From assembly GCA_016212195.1 (NCBI GenBank), contig JACRGW010000144.1, forward strand, positions 1-8,364: a stretch of 8,364 nucleotides of DNA, in the 5' to 3' direction. The DNA comes from Nitrospirota bacterium (lineage in GTDB: Bacteria; Nitrospirota; Thermodesulfovibrionia; JACRGW01). The notes under the pieces are model-generated. The model made no database searches. It saw only the letters and a program-made list of their open reading frames with translations, and was not told where the DNA came from. Numbering within the stretch: position 1 is the stretch's first letter; every line of letters begins with the position of its first letter. Both the position numbers and the translations under genes were made by a program. Below are positions 1 through 6,623 of the stretch, one piece after another.

Positions 1-573
1 AACAGCCGCATCAACCTTGGATGTCTCTCTGTCAAATACACCGAAGATATCCTTCTGCCCATCACCAACTGCAAACTTCTTTGCATCCTCAGATACAGTT
101 ACATGGACTCCCAAACCAAGACCCGTAGTTTCGGCCACATCCTCAATAAGGTTCATCTTTGTCCCATCGTACTTGACCCTGTAGATGTGGAAACCCGCTG
201 CAGGATCTTTGACCTTTGTCGGTATTCCATAGATATACAGGTTCTTCCCGCCCTGCGAATTCACTATATACTCGAATCCCTTATATGGGTCTTCGGATGG
301 AAAAGCGGCTATGTGGTGGATGATCGGATTCGTGTCTCCATAATTCACAAAGGATATCCATGCGAGGGTTTTTCCGGTTGATAGATCTACAGCAGTTACT
401 GTGCCACTGAATTTGCCAGGGACAAGCATGATGTACTTCCCGATTTTGTTGTAGACATCTTGAAAGCCCCTTGGGGCAAATATCGCACCTGTGCTCAGCA
501 TGGCGGCTATGAATATCCCAACTACCACGATGAGAGACCATTTACTCTTTATTTTCTCTATTATTCTCTCCAA
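1..573 (-). CDS. Nitrous-oxide reductase (NosZ)-like exported beta-propeller protein, N-terminal 191 residues (partial)
   Basis: This is an open frame running off the left end, so only the N-terminus is seen. I chose the TTG at 573-571 because a strong AGGAGGT lies 8 nt upstream (582-588) and no upstream ATG fits. Residues 1-11 are basic, and residues 12-33 are a hydrophobic helix acting as signal peptide or membrane anchor. The mature part begins with a GKFSGTVTAVDLSTGKTL segment that resembles the first blade of NosZ (GGHSG-type motif followed by a strand). Next come a His pair (H86-H87, IIHHIAAFPS), QGGKNLYIYG, a YRVKYDGTKMNL strand, and a lone His in GLGLGVHVTV (H157). In NosZ a His pair and a single His further on (in IHG) are CuZ ligands; here the gap is about 70 residues instead of about 48. 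The CuA domain would lie outside the window. Function is inferred from this motif pattern. The alternative is another secreted beta-propeller protein such as a lactonase-like one. It is probably co-transcribed with the DUF2892 gene 83 bp upstream. Confidence 0.55.
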   Translation of the reverse strand, partial: MERIIEKIKSKWSLIVVVGIFIAAMLSTGAIFAPRGFQDVYNKIGKYIMLVPGKFSGTVTAVDLSTGKTLAWISFVNYGDTNPIIHHIAAFPSEDPYKGFEYIVNSQGGKNLYIYGIPTKVKDPAAGFHIYRVKYDGTKMNLIEDVAETTGLGLGVHVTVSEDAKKFAVGDGQKDIFGVFDRETSKVDAAV

Positions 574-656
574 TTCTTTTTACCTCCTTTCATTTTGTTA
601 AATTTCAGAAATAAGAATCAGACCTTTACCTCTATCGCCTATCACCCCCCTTCCCT

Positions 657-854
657 CTACCCCTTTTTATCTAACCCCAACACCTTAAGGGTTGCCATAA
701 TGGGGCACCAATTTGTAAGCCCTGACTGAAAAAGATTAAAGCCCAAAATAGCAGTAATAATAAGCCAAAAATCATCTTCGAAATAGAATGCAAGGGCAAG
801 GGTTATAAGTATCAAAACCCCTGTTATTACCCTGAGCCACCTCTCAAGAGTCAT
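657..854 (-). CDS. DUF2892 / YgaP-type small inner-membrane protein
   Basis: A 65-residue protein whose start was set at the ATG at 854 because AGGAGGT (861-867) sits 6 nt upstream; an in-frame ATG ten codons earlier has no such site. It begins MTLERWLRVITGVLIL and has two transmembrane helices (about residues 6-24 and 28-47), then FQSGLTNWCPIMATLKVLG with a single Cys (C50). This is the typical layout of the DUF2892 family, whose members occur alone or fused to rhodanese domains (as in YgaP). The family has no settled biochemical function beyond an association with sulfur or thiol chemistry in the fused forms. The gene is the first behind a sigma-54-type promoter at 880-895 and lies just upstream of the NosZ-like gene, which suggests joint expression. 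The family assignment is firm; the role is unknown. Confidence 0.85.
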   Translation of the reverse strand: MTLERWLRVITGVLILITLALAFYFEDDFWLIITAILGFNLFQSGLTNWCPIMATLKVLGLDKKG

Positions 855-879
855 AAAATCACCTCCTTTCTTAAATAAA

Positions 880-895
880 AGCAATTTCTATACCA
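880..895 (-). promoter_or_regulatory. Sigma-54 (-24/-12) promoter for the DUF2892 and NosZ-like genes
   Basis: Read on the minus strand, the site is TGGTATAGAAATTGCT. It has the invariant GG (894-893) and GC (882-881) separated by exactly 10 nt, plus the TTGC core and a following T, compared with the consensus TGGCACG-N4-TTGCW. The predicted transcription start is near 869-870, which leaves a leader of about 15 nt that still contains the whole AGGAGGT at 861-867. A sigma-54 activator is encoded a few hundred bases upstream. The site was seen by eye; promoter activity is inferred. Confidence 0.6.
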
Positions 896-958
896 TTCTA
901 AATTATCATAAAATACAATTAATTAATAAAAATGGAGGGACTATAAAATGCTGATATG

Positions 959-991
959 TTTCGTTTTGAAAAGATAATTTTCAAAATGGAA
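959..991. promoter_or_regulatory. Palindrome, candidate upstream activator site
   Basis: Perfect 9-nt arms TTTTGAAAA (964-972) and TTTTCAAAA (978-986) flank the 5-nt spacer GATAA. Imperfect pairing continues outward to about 959 and 991. Its centre (975) is about 105 bp upstream of the start predicted for the 880-895 promoter, the usual distance for an NtrC-family enhancer site. The arms are A/T-only apart from one G/C pair, and no T-run follows on the minus strand, so a terminator is less likely. Only one copy was seen, and binding by the neighbouring regulator is an inference. Confidence 0.4.
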
Positions 992-999
992 AGGTTAGA

Positions 1000-1416
1000 T
1001 CAATTAATTCTTGGAAGTGTAATTACTACGGCATCCTCCTTGCCTTTGTGCTTTATTTCGATTATCAAACCCCATATCCCCTTCATTGTAAGGTACAGGT
1101 CTTTAATAATATAAAGACCCTTCCCCTTTTCTTCCACTCGAGCCTGCCTGCTGGAACCATGTCCATGCTCCATCATCCATGGTGCTGCCTTTATATCTGC
1201 TCTTTCAATAGGATTTCCAGAGGTATCACGTAAAATTAATCTCATAGGCTTGTTTTCCCCGACTTTAAGGTCTTCATTCTCCATTAAAACCTCTACTGTA
1301 AAAAAACCATTTTCTGTCCTTTGCTCTGCATGGGTGTCACTCATGAAAAAGAGAATAATAAACAAGATTAAAACTTGCCTGATTATCGTATATTGTATTT
1401 TTTCATCTTTCGCCAC
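1000..1416 (-). CDS. Exported YtkA/FixH-like domain protein with a Met/His-rich motif
   Basis: This is a 138-residue protein. The start is GTG at 1416, supported by a GGGAGGA site (1424-1430) about 7 nt upstream. A signal peptide covers about residues 1-30 (hydrophobic 15-25, likely cleavage after DTHA), so the product is exported or membrane-tethered. The rest is a single Ig-like beta domain: VEVLMENEDLKVGENKP, LRDTSGNPIERADI, the motif PWMMEHGHG (residues 79-87), and KGKGLYIIKDLYLTMKGIW. This is the order typical of YtkA-like/FixH-type domains, some of which occur next to copper-oxidase or copper-handling genes. The M81-M82-x-H84-x-H86 cluster could bind copper, which is an inference. The gene overlaps the end of the response-regulator gene by 34 nt, so it is probably translated from the same mRNA. 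A sensor-modulating or copper-delivery role are both possible. Confidence 0.7.
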   Translation of the reverse strand: MAKDEKIQYTIIRQVLILFIILFFMSDTHAEQRTENGFFTVEVLMENEDLKVGENKPMRLILRDTSGNPIERADIKAAPWMMEHGHGSSRQARVEEKGKGLYIIKDLYLTMKGIWGLIIEIKHKGKEDAVVITLPRIN

Positions 1417-2744
1417 AGTGTCGTCCTCCCTATTTTAAGTTCTCTGCAAACCATAGCGAGGTTGCGGGAATGTTTTTTTATGCTCTGTAGTATAATTTCC
1501 TTTTCCCATTCCTCAAGGGCCTGGGGCTTTGTGGTACTGTTTGAGAGTGGCGCTATTTCTGAAATTTGTTGGGTAATATTTGAAGGTAAATCCTCTATGG
1601 TTATCATAGGTCCTGATGAAATGACAATCGCATGGCAGATTATGTTATGAAGTTCCCTCACATTTCCAGGATAGTAATACTTATAAAGGGCATCTATAAC
1701 CTCTGGAGAGAAACGTATATCGGGCTTTTTGAATCTGCCCCTGCAGATATCCAGAAAGTAGTCGGCAAGGAGAGGGATATCTTCACGGTATTCCCTGAGC
1801 GGTGGAATATGTATATGCAGGACTTTTAACCTGTAATACAGATCTTCTCGGAATTCCCCTTCCACAACAGCCTGCTCTAAATCTCTATTCGTTGCTGCCA
1901 TAATCCTTACATCTACACTTTTATCTTTATTACTTCCTACACGACGGATTGTTTGATCCTGAAGTGCACCTAATAATTTTGCCTGCAAGGGTTTAGATAT
2001 ATTACCGATTTCATCAAGCAAAAAAGAACCACTATCTGCTTCCTCAAAGAGTCCTTTTCTATCAAGAATAGCACCTGTAAAGGCACCCTTCGTATGACCG
2101 AAAAGTTCGCTCTCAAGGAGATATTCCGGCACTGATGCACAGTTCAGAGAGACATAGGATTTATCTACCCTTAAGCTATTGATATGAATTGTTTTTGCAA
2201 CAAGATTCTTTCCTGTCCCTGTTTCTCCGGTTATCAATACTGGGAGGTCGATCTTTGAAATCTTTTCTATCAGGGAAACGACTTCTTTTATTGCTTTACT
2301 ATTTCCTATAATCGGGAATGATTTCTTTCCTGATTCCGATTTTTTCTGAATCTCATTCAATTCACTCACAGTCTTTGAGTGTTCGATTGATTTTCTGATT
2401 CTATGGAGTATTTCTTCATTCTTAAAGGGTTTAGATATATAGTCAAAGGCACCCATCTTCATAGCTGTAACAGCGGAATCTACAGTACTAAAGGCGGTCA
2501 TTATTATCACTTCGCTCTGGGGTGATTTTTCTTTCACATATTTAAGGACATCTATCCCTGTGATAGGAGACATCTTAAGATCTGTAATAATAAGGTCAAA
2601 TCGCTTATGCTTCAGGCGTTCTATCGCATATTCTCCGCTTTCCGCCTCATCTACATTAAAACCCTCTTTTTTGAGGAGGATAGCGAGACTTTTTCTCATT
2701 CCATCCTGGTCATCAACTACCAGTATATTTTGTAGATCTAACAT
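1383..2744 (-). CDS. NtrC-family sigma-54-dependent response regulator
   Basis: 453 residues, the normal length for a receiver-AAA+-Fis regulator. The receiver domain (about 5-120) has the acidic pair D11-D12, phosphoacceptor D55 (ITDLKM), T83 and K105. The AAA+ domain (about 143-375) has Walker A GETGTGKN (173-180, with Asn where Glu is usual in this family), the sigma-54-contacting GAFTGA loop (220-225), Walker B FLLDEIGN (241-248) and FREDLYYRL (298-306). A C-terminal helix-turn-helix (about 427-450, LKIGRTTLWRKMKKY) binds DNA. All parts are intact, so it should activate sigma-54 RNA polymerase when phosphorylated. The ATG at 2744 has GAGGTG about 10 nt upstream. It overlaps the kinase gene by 32 nt, so the two form a two-component pair. 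The nearest sigma-54 promoter seen is at 880-895. The exact signal and regulon are not shown by the sequence. Confidence 0.95.
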   Translation of the reverse strand: MLDLQNILVVDDQDGMRKSLAILLKKEGFNVDEAESGEYAIERLKHKRFDLIITDLKMSPITGIDVLKYVKEKSPQSEVIIMTAFSTVDSAVTAMKMGAFDYISKPFKNEEILHRIRKSIEHSKTVSELNEIQKKSESGKKSFPIIGNSKAIKEVVSLIEKISKIDLPVLITGETGTGKNLVAKTIHINSLRVDKSYVSLNCASVPEYLLESELFGHTKGAFTGAILDRKGLFEEADSGSFLLDEIGNISKPLQAKLLGALQDQTIRRVGSNKDKSVDVRIMAATNRDLEQAVVEGEFREDLYYRLKVLHIHIPPLREYREDIPLLADYFLDICRGRFKKPDIRFSPEVIDALYKYYYPGNVRELHNIICHAIVISSGPMITIEDLPSNITQQISEIAPLSNSTTKPQALEEWEKEIILQSIKKHSRNLAMVCRELKIGRTTLWRKMKKYNIR

Positions 2745-4503
2745 CCTTATCTTTCACCTCTGCAGGGACCTCAAACTTTACAGGAAAGTTAAGCTGGATC
2801 TGCGTCCCCTCGCCTACCTTGCTTGATATAAAGATATAACCTCCATGTTCTTTGACAAGTTTATGGACGATATTGAGACCTAAACCTAAGCCTCTTTCTT
2901 TGGTTGAGAAAAAGGGCTGAAACACCTGTGAGAGGATATCCTCAGACATACCGATTCCCGTATCAGCAACGGCTAATTCTACCTCGTCCTCTGTAACTTT
3001 ATACCTTGTCTTTATAGTAAGGACTCCCCCTCCATGCATCGCCTGAATAGCATTGATAAAGAGATTCCATAAAACTTGCCTTATCTGATTTTTATCAAGC
3101 ATGAGATTGGGAATATTAGAAGTAAAGGATTTATTTATTGCAAGGCCTCCCATAAGTTTCCTGTCCAGCCTTAAGATAGAAATAGTCTCATCTATAAGTT
3201 CATGGAGATGTGTCTCCTCCCTATTAAGCTGGGATGGTTTAGAAAAATTTATAAAATCTTCTACCAACTGATTTAGCCTTTCTGTTTCTTTCTCGATAAT
3301 GTCAAAAAGCTCTTTGTCATCCTTTGATAGAGCGCTATACTTTATAAGAACTCCAAGTGCGTTAGAAATAGCACCCAAGGGATTCCTTATTTCATGGGCA
3401 AGTCCGGCCGCCATCTTCCCTATCGAGGCAAGTCTTTCAGATTCCGTTAAATATCTCTGGGTCTCCTTTAAATGTTCATAGGCGGTCCTGATCTCTATGT
3501 TTCTTTTTTCCAGTGTCCCAAGGAGTTCTGTCAATTTTTTCCTTGATTCATGAAGTCCATAAAATGTTCTGTTAAAACCATAGGCGAGCCCAAGAAGGAG
3601 CCCTGTAAATATAATCACTTTTATGATATGCCAGTACCACCAAGTTGGATCCCATAATTTCGAGAAGGTGAATGAAAGCTCACTCGCAAAAAGAAGTAGT
3701 GCAGCAGTACCGAATATATGGTAAAGCATATCGTTTGTCGATTTAAAGCCCTTAAGGAAGTAAAGACCAGAGATCAAGAATAATAGAGAAGAAATGAGGT
3801 TAAGGCTATAAATAAATTCGCTAAAGTCCCCTTTAGTTTCAGTAATATGGGTATGGTGAGGTAATTTTATAGAGAGAACATCAGGGACATTTGCATAGAA
3901 TCTCACAGATAACAAGGCAAAGACAGTAATAAGAAAGATAGCGAATAATGCATAAAATCGCCTTATCCATATTGGATTGACTCCTTTAGCGTCATTAAAG
4001 AATATCGAGCTAAAAAGGGAATTGCTAAAAAATATTGAACCAAAAAAGAATACAGAGCCAAGGAAAGCTCCCCCGGAATGGAACCAGACAAAGAGGTTAT
4101 GGCAATAGTCAGAAAAGGCATGGAATATGTCAAAGATTCCCATAGAAAAGAACCCTAAAACAAGGAAGAAGGCATTCTCCCTGCCTGATACCTCATAATC
4201 CAGGTATATTATAAGGCTTAAAATAATTGACATTAAACCACAGAAGGCTTCAAGAACAGAATGTTTAAGAGGGTCTATCCAGAATAAATTATTAGATTTT
4301 ATTAAAAGGGGTCTGATCAGGAATATCATACATAAGACCAATAAAGATGTAACTGTAAAGAGGAAAAGATTGCGTTTGTTAGATGATATTTTTTCATTTG
4401 AGCCATCAAGGCTATATACAATATATGTAAACAAAGGTTCCTTATAGGCTGGAGGACTGAGACACCATATTTCCTTGAGCCACTTAAGAAAAGAAGTTTT
4501 CAT
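2713..4503 (-). CDS. MASE3-type membrane sensor histidine kinase
   Basis: 596 residues. After about 45 cytoplasmic residues comes a membrane region with about eight hydrophobic helices (roughly 46-66, 80-101, 110-128, 138-168, 182-202, 230-250, 262-279 and 292-310). Motifs such as FLVLGFFSMGIFDIFHAF and FHSGGAFLG fit the MASE3 membrane sensor domain. A short coiled linker (about 317-355) leads to the HisKA domain with phosphoacceptor H370 (GLAHEIRNPLGAISN). The ATPase domain follows: N-box NLFINAIQAM (480-489), G1 DTGIGM (514-519) and G2 GLGLGL (538-543). It should autophosphorylate and pass phosphate to the overlapping response regulator. The ATG at 4503 has no clear Shine-Dalgarno site, and the promoter at 4518-4546 would give a leader of only about 8 nt. 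No other good start lies near the N-terminus. The ligand of MASE3 domains is not established. Confidence 0.93.
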   Translation of the reverse strand: MKTSFLKWLKEIWCLSPPAYKEPLFTYIVYSLDGSNEKISSNKRNLFLFTVTSLLVLCMIFLIRPLLIKSNNLFWIDPLKHSVLEAFCGLMSIILSLIIYLDYEVSGRENAFFLVLGFFSMGIFDIFHAFSDYCHNLFVWFHSGGAFLGSVFFFGSIFFSNSLFSSIFFNDAKGVNPIWIRRFYALFAIFLITVFALLSVRFYANVPDVLSIKLPHHTHITETKGDFSEFIYSLNLISSLLFLISGLYFLKGFKSTNDMLYHIFGTAALLLFASELSFTFSKLWDPTWWYWHIIKVIIFTGLLLGLAYGFNRTFYGLHESRKKLTELLGTLEKRNIEIRTAYEHLKETQRYLTESERLASIGKMAAGLAHEIRNPLGAISNALGVLIKYSALSKDDKELFDIIEKETERLNQLVEDFINFSKPSQLNREETHLHELIDETISILRLDRKLMGGLAINKSFTSNIPNLMLDKNQIRQVLWNLFINAIQAMHGGGVLTIKTRYKVTEDEVELAVADTGIGMSEDILSQVFQPFFSTKERGLGLGLNIVHKLVKEHGGYIFISSKVGEGTQIQLNFPVKFEVPAEVKDKDVRSTKYTGS

Positions 4504-4517
4504 AGGCTTTTTTATAA

Positions 4518-4546
4518 ATTTTACTGCTTAAAGAACACCTTGTCAA
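4518..4546 (-). promoter_or_regulatory. Sigma-70 promoter of the kinase-regulator-YtkA operon
   Basis: On the minus strand a perfect -35 TTGACA (4546-4541) and a -10 TAAAAT (4523-4518, 5 of 6 to consensus) are separated by exactly 17 nt. The predicted start near 4511 is only about 8 nt from the kinase ATG, matching the lack of a Shine-Dalgarno site there. The next gene upstream, tsaD, ends at 4619, so the promoter sits in the right gap. Confidence 0.65.
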
Positions 4547-4558
4547 CTTTTTGATATT

Positions 4559-4604
4559 CCCCTCACCTTAATCCTCTCCCCAGCGGGGAGAGGGTGGTGA
4601 GGGG
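4559..4604. repeat. GC-rich double inverted repeat (intergenic hairpin element)
   Basis: Outer arms CCCCTCACC (4559-4567) and GGTGAGGGG (4596-4604) are perfect 9-bp complements. Inner arms CCTCTCCCC (4573-4581) and GGGGAGAGG (4585-4593) are also perfect, around a 3-nt AGC loop. The two stems are separated by TTAAT on one side and GT on the other. C/T-rich hairpins of the CCCTCACC...CCTCTCCC type are widespread intergenic repeats in bacteria. It lies just after the tsaD stop and could stall or protect the tsaD transcript, but no T-run follows, so it is not a classical terminator. Confidence 0.7.
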
Positions 4605-4618
4605 GCCAGCTTTACGAA

Positions 4619-5641
4619 CTATAGAGGAAGATACGCCTCCGGGTTGAGGTTAAGGGATGCATGGATCCCCCTTTTATGATAGTGATAACCTATAGCAGCA
4701 ATCATAGCGGCATTATCTGTACAGAGATCAGGTCTCGGAATGAAAACCTTTAAACCTTTATCCTTCGCTTTTTCTGTAACCTCACGTCTGAGGCTACTGT
4801 TTGCTGCAACCCCTCCAGAAAGGATGATCCTTTTCACATCCTTCCTCTCGGCCCCCTTTAATACTTTATATATCAATACATCAATGACCGCCTGCTGAAA
4901 AGATGCTGCAATATCAGCAATCCCTATCCCTATCTCTTTCTCCTTCTTCCTCGGGAAGTGGCCAAGTCTTTCTATATCTCTCATATAGTTTACAACAGCT
5001 GTCTTCAGACCGCTGAAGCTGAAATCGAAGGAGTTAGGTAGGTATGGTCTCGGAAACTTCACAGCATGGGGATTCCCTTTTAGAGAAATCTGGTCTATAA
5101 TTGGTCCGCCAGGATATCCCAAGTTCAGAATCTTTGCTGTCTTATCAAAGGCTTCTCCTGCTGCATCATCTCTGGTTCTACCGAGTTCTTCATATTTACC
5201 AAAATCCTTCACATAATAAAGAACTGTATGACCACCCGATACAACAAGGGAGATAAATGGAAAAGAAACTTTTACCTCTACGAATATTGAGGCAATATGA
5301 CCCTCAATGTGGTTTACTGCTACAAGTGGTATCCCTGTCGAATATGAAAGTGCCTTGGCAAAGGAAACACCCACAAGTAGAGAACCCACAAGGCCAGGCC
5401 CCTTTGTTACTGTTATAGCTGAAAGGTCAGCAACCTTTATTTTTGCATCCCCAAGGGCTTTCTCAACGATGGGGGAAATAGTCTCTATGTGTGACCTCGA
5501 TGCGAGCTCAGGTACAACCCCTCCATATCTTTTGTGAATATCTACCTGTGAAGAGACGACATTGGAAAGGATAGTCTTGCCATTTTTAACAACCGCTGCA
5601 GCCGTCTCATCACAGGAGGTATCAATGCCAAGGATAAGCAT
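4619..5641 (-). CDS. tsaD: tRNA N6-adenosine threonylcarbamoyltransferase TsaD
   Basis: 340 residues, full family length. TsaD, with TsaB and TsaE, transfers the threonylcarbamoyl group from threonylcarbamoyl-AMP to A37 of ANN-reading tRNAs, giving t6A, in the cytoplasm. Seen in the sequence: MLILGIDTSCDETAAAVV at the start, KRYGGVVPELASRSH, the metal-binding HIEGH motif (H111, H115), VSGGHT (134-139), the DDAAGEAFDK nucleotide-site motif (158-167), LSGGVAANSSLR (274-285) and CTDNAAM (307-313, metal-ligand D309). The ATG at 5641 is fixed by the conserved N-terminus, although the Shine-Dalgarno site is poor. It starts 13 nt after the stop of the ABC ATPase gene, so translation is probably coupled to it. 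The link with the transporter genes looks positional, not functional. Confidence 0.98.
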   Translation of the reverse strand: MLILGIDTSCDETAAAVVKNGKTILSNVVSSQVDIHKRYGGVVPELASRSHIETISPIVEKALGDAKIKVADLSAITVTKGPGLVGSLLVGVSFAKALSYSTGIPLVAVNHIEGHIASIFVEVKVSFPFISLVVSGGHTVLYYVKDFGKYEELGRTRDDAAGEAFDKTAKILNLGYPGGPIIDQISLKGNPHAVKFPRPYLPNSFDFSFSGLKTAVVNYMRDIERLGHFPRKKEKEIGIGIADIAASFQQAVIDVLIYKVLKGAERKDVKRIILSGGVAANSSLRREVTEKAKDKGLKVFIPRPDLCTDNAAMIAAIGYHYHKRGIHASLNLNPEAYLPL

Positions 5642-5654
5642 TAGAAATAAACTA

Positions 5655-6623
5655 TCAACCTCTCAGGTGACATTCTACTAAATGACCTCCCCCTAAATCT
5701 GTAGTCTTCGGTCTAATCCTATCGCAGGGTTCTATCCTTTTAGGGCATCGGGGGTGGAAACGGCAGCCAGGGGGAATCTGTGCAGGATTTGGTACATCTC
5801 CGGCAAGAATTATCTTTTTCCTTTTTTTGGAAGGATCGGGCATTGGAATCGCAGTAAGGAGTGCCTCGGTATAAGGGTGCTGCGGATTAGTGAAGATCTC
5901 TTCTGTTCTTCCCATTTCAACTATTATCCCCAAATACATTACCGTAACCCTTTCACTGAAGTGGCGGACAACCTTCAGGTCATGGGATATAAAGAGAAAA
6001 GAAATCCCTAATGATGTCTGAAGTTCCTGGAGGAGATTTATAATCTGTGCCTGGATCGAGACATCGAGTGCGGAGAGGGGTTCATCTGCAACTATGAAAA
6101 CTGGCTCAACGGCAAGGGCTCTCGCAATCCCTATCCTCTGCCTCTGGCCACCGCTGAATTCATGGGGGTAACGGTAGAGTGAATCAGATGAAAGACCAAC
6201 CTTCTCGAGGATAGATACTACTTGTTCTTTAAGTGCTTTACCTTTTGCTATTCCATGAATTATAAAAGGCTCTCCCACCGTATCTATAACCCTCTTTCTC
6301 GGGTTAAGGGAAGAAAAGGGGTCCTGGAATATAATCTGCATCTTCCTCCTCAATGCCCTGAGCCTCCTGTTATCCACCTTCATCATATCCTCTCCATCGA
6401 AGATTATCTCTCCGCTTGTTGGTTCAATAAGCCTTAGGATAGACCTTCCAAGGGTTGATTTCCCGCATCCCGATTCCCCTACAAGACCAAGAACATCTTT
6501 ATACCCCACATTAAGGTCAACGCCGTCAACTGCATGGACGAAGGCAGGTTTTTTGAGGAATCCAACTCTTGTATCAAAATATTTTTTAAGGCCTTTAACT
6601 GTCAGAAGGTTGCTGTTAATCAT
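5655..6623 (-). CDS. dppF: Dipeptide/oligopeptide ABC transporter ATPase (DppF/OppF-like)
   Basis: 322 residues. I chose the ATG at 6623 because it forms an ATGA overlap with the stop of the preceding gene and begins at the conserved MINSNLLTVKGLKKYF. An upstream-extended start would intrude about 100 bp into that gene. Motifs: Walker A GESGCGKST (49-57), Q-loop at Q100 (IIFQDPFSSLNPR), signature FSGGQRQR (156-163), Walker B with D180-E181 and switch H214. The C-terminal oligopeptide-transporter extension has four cysteines (C287, C293, C300, C318) of the kind that binds an Fe-S cluster in some Dpp/Opp ATPases. The protein powers peptide or nickel-type import as a heterodimer with the partner encoded just upstream, on the cytoplasmic side of a permease pair. 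Permease and binding-protein genes are not in this window. The substrate cannot be read from the ATPase. Confidence 0.92.
   Translation of the reverse strand: MINSNLLTVKGLKKYFDTRVGFLKKPAFVHAVDGVDLNVGYKDVLGLVGESGCGKSTLGRSILRLIEPTSGEIIFDGEDMMKVDNRRLRALRRKMQIIFQDPFSSLNPRKRVIDTVGEPFIIHGIAKGKALKEQVVSILEKVGLSSDSLYRYPHEFSGGQRQRIGIARALAVEPVFIVADEPLSALDVSIQAQIINLLQELQTSLGISFLFISHDLKVVRHFSERVTVMYLGIIVEMGRTEEIFTNPQHPYTEALLTAIPMPDPSKKRKKIILAGDVPNPAQIPPGCRFHPRCPKRIEPCDRIRPKTTDLGGGHLVECHLRG

Noticed and set aside
103..381. Plus-strand open frame opposite the NosZ-like gene
   Set aside because: No ribosome site and no recognisable family; it is antisense to a better-supported gene.
281..541. ATG-started minus-strand open frame of 86 codons inside the NosZ-like region
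   Set aside because: It is out of frame with the TTG-started frame, which has a strong ribosome site, a signal anchor and propeller-like motifs. The 86-codon product looks random and rich in Cys, His and Arg.
964..986. Terminator of the kinase-regulator-YtkA operon
   Set aside because: The stem is almost wholly A/T and lacks a following T-run. The spacing to the sigma-54 promoter favours a binding site.
574..999. FNR/NNR-type TTGAT-N4-ATCAA box upstream of the DUF2892 or NosZ-like gene
   Set aside because: Only an isolated ATCAA half-site (999-1003) was found, without its partner.
4559..4604. Intrinsic terminator of tsaD
   Set aside because: The stem is strong, but no T-run follows on the minus strand, so it is described as a repeat hairpin instead.
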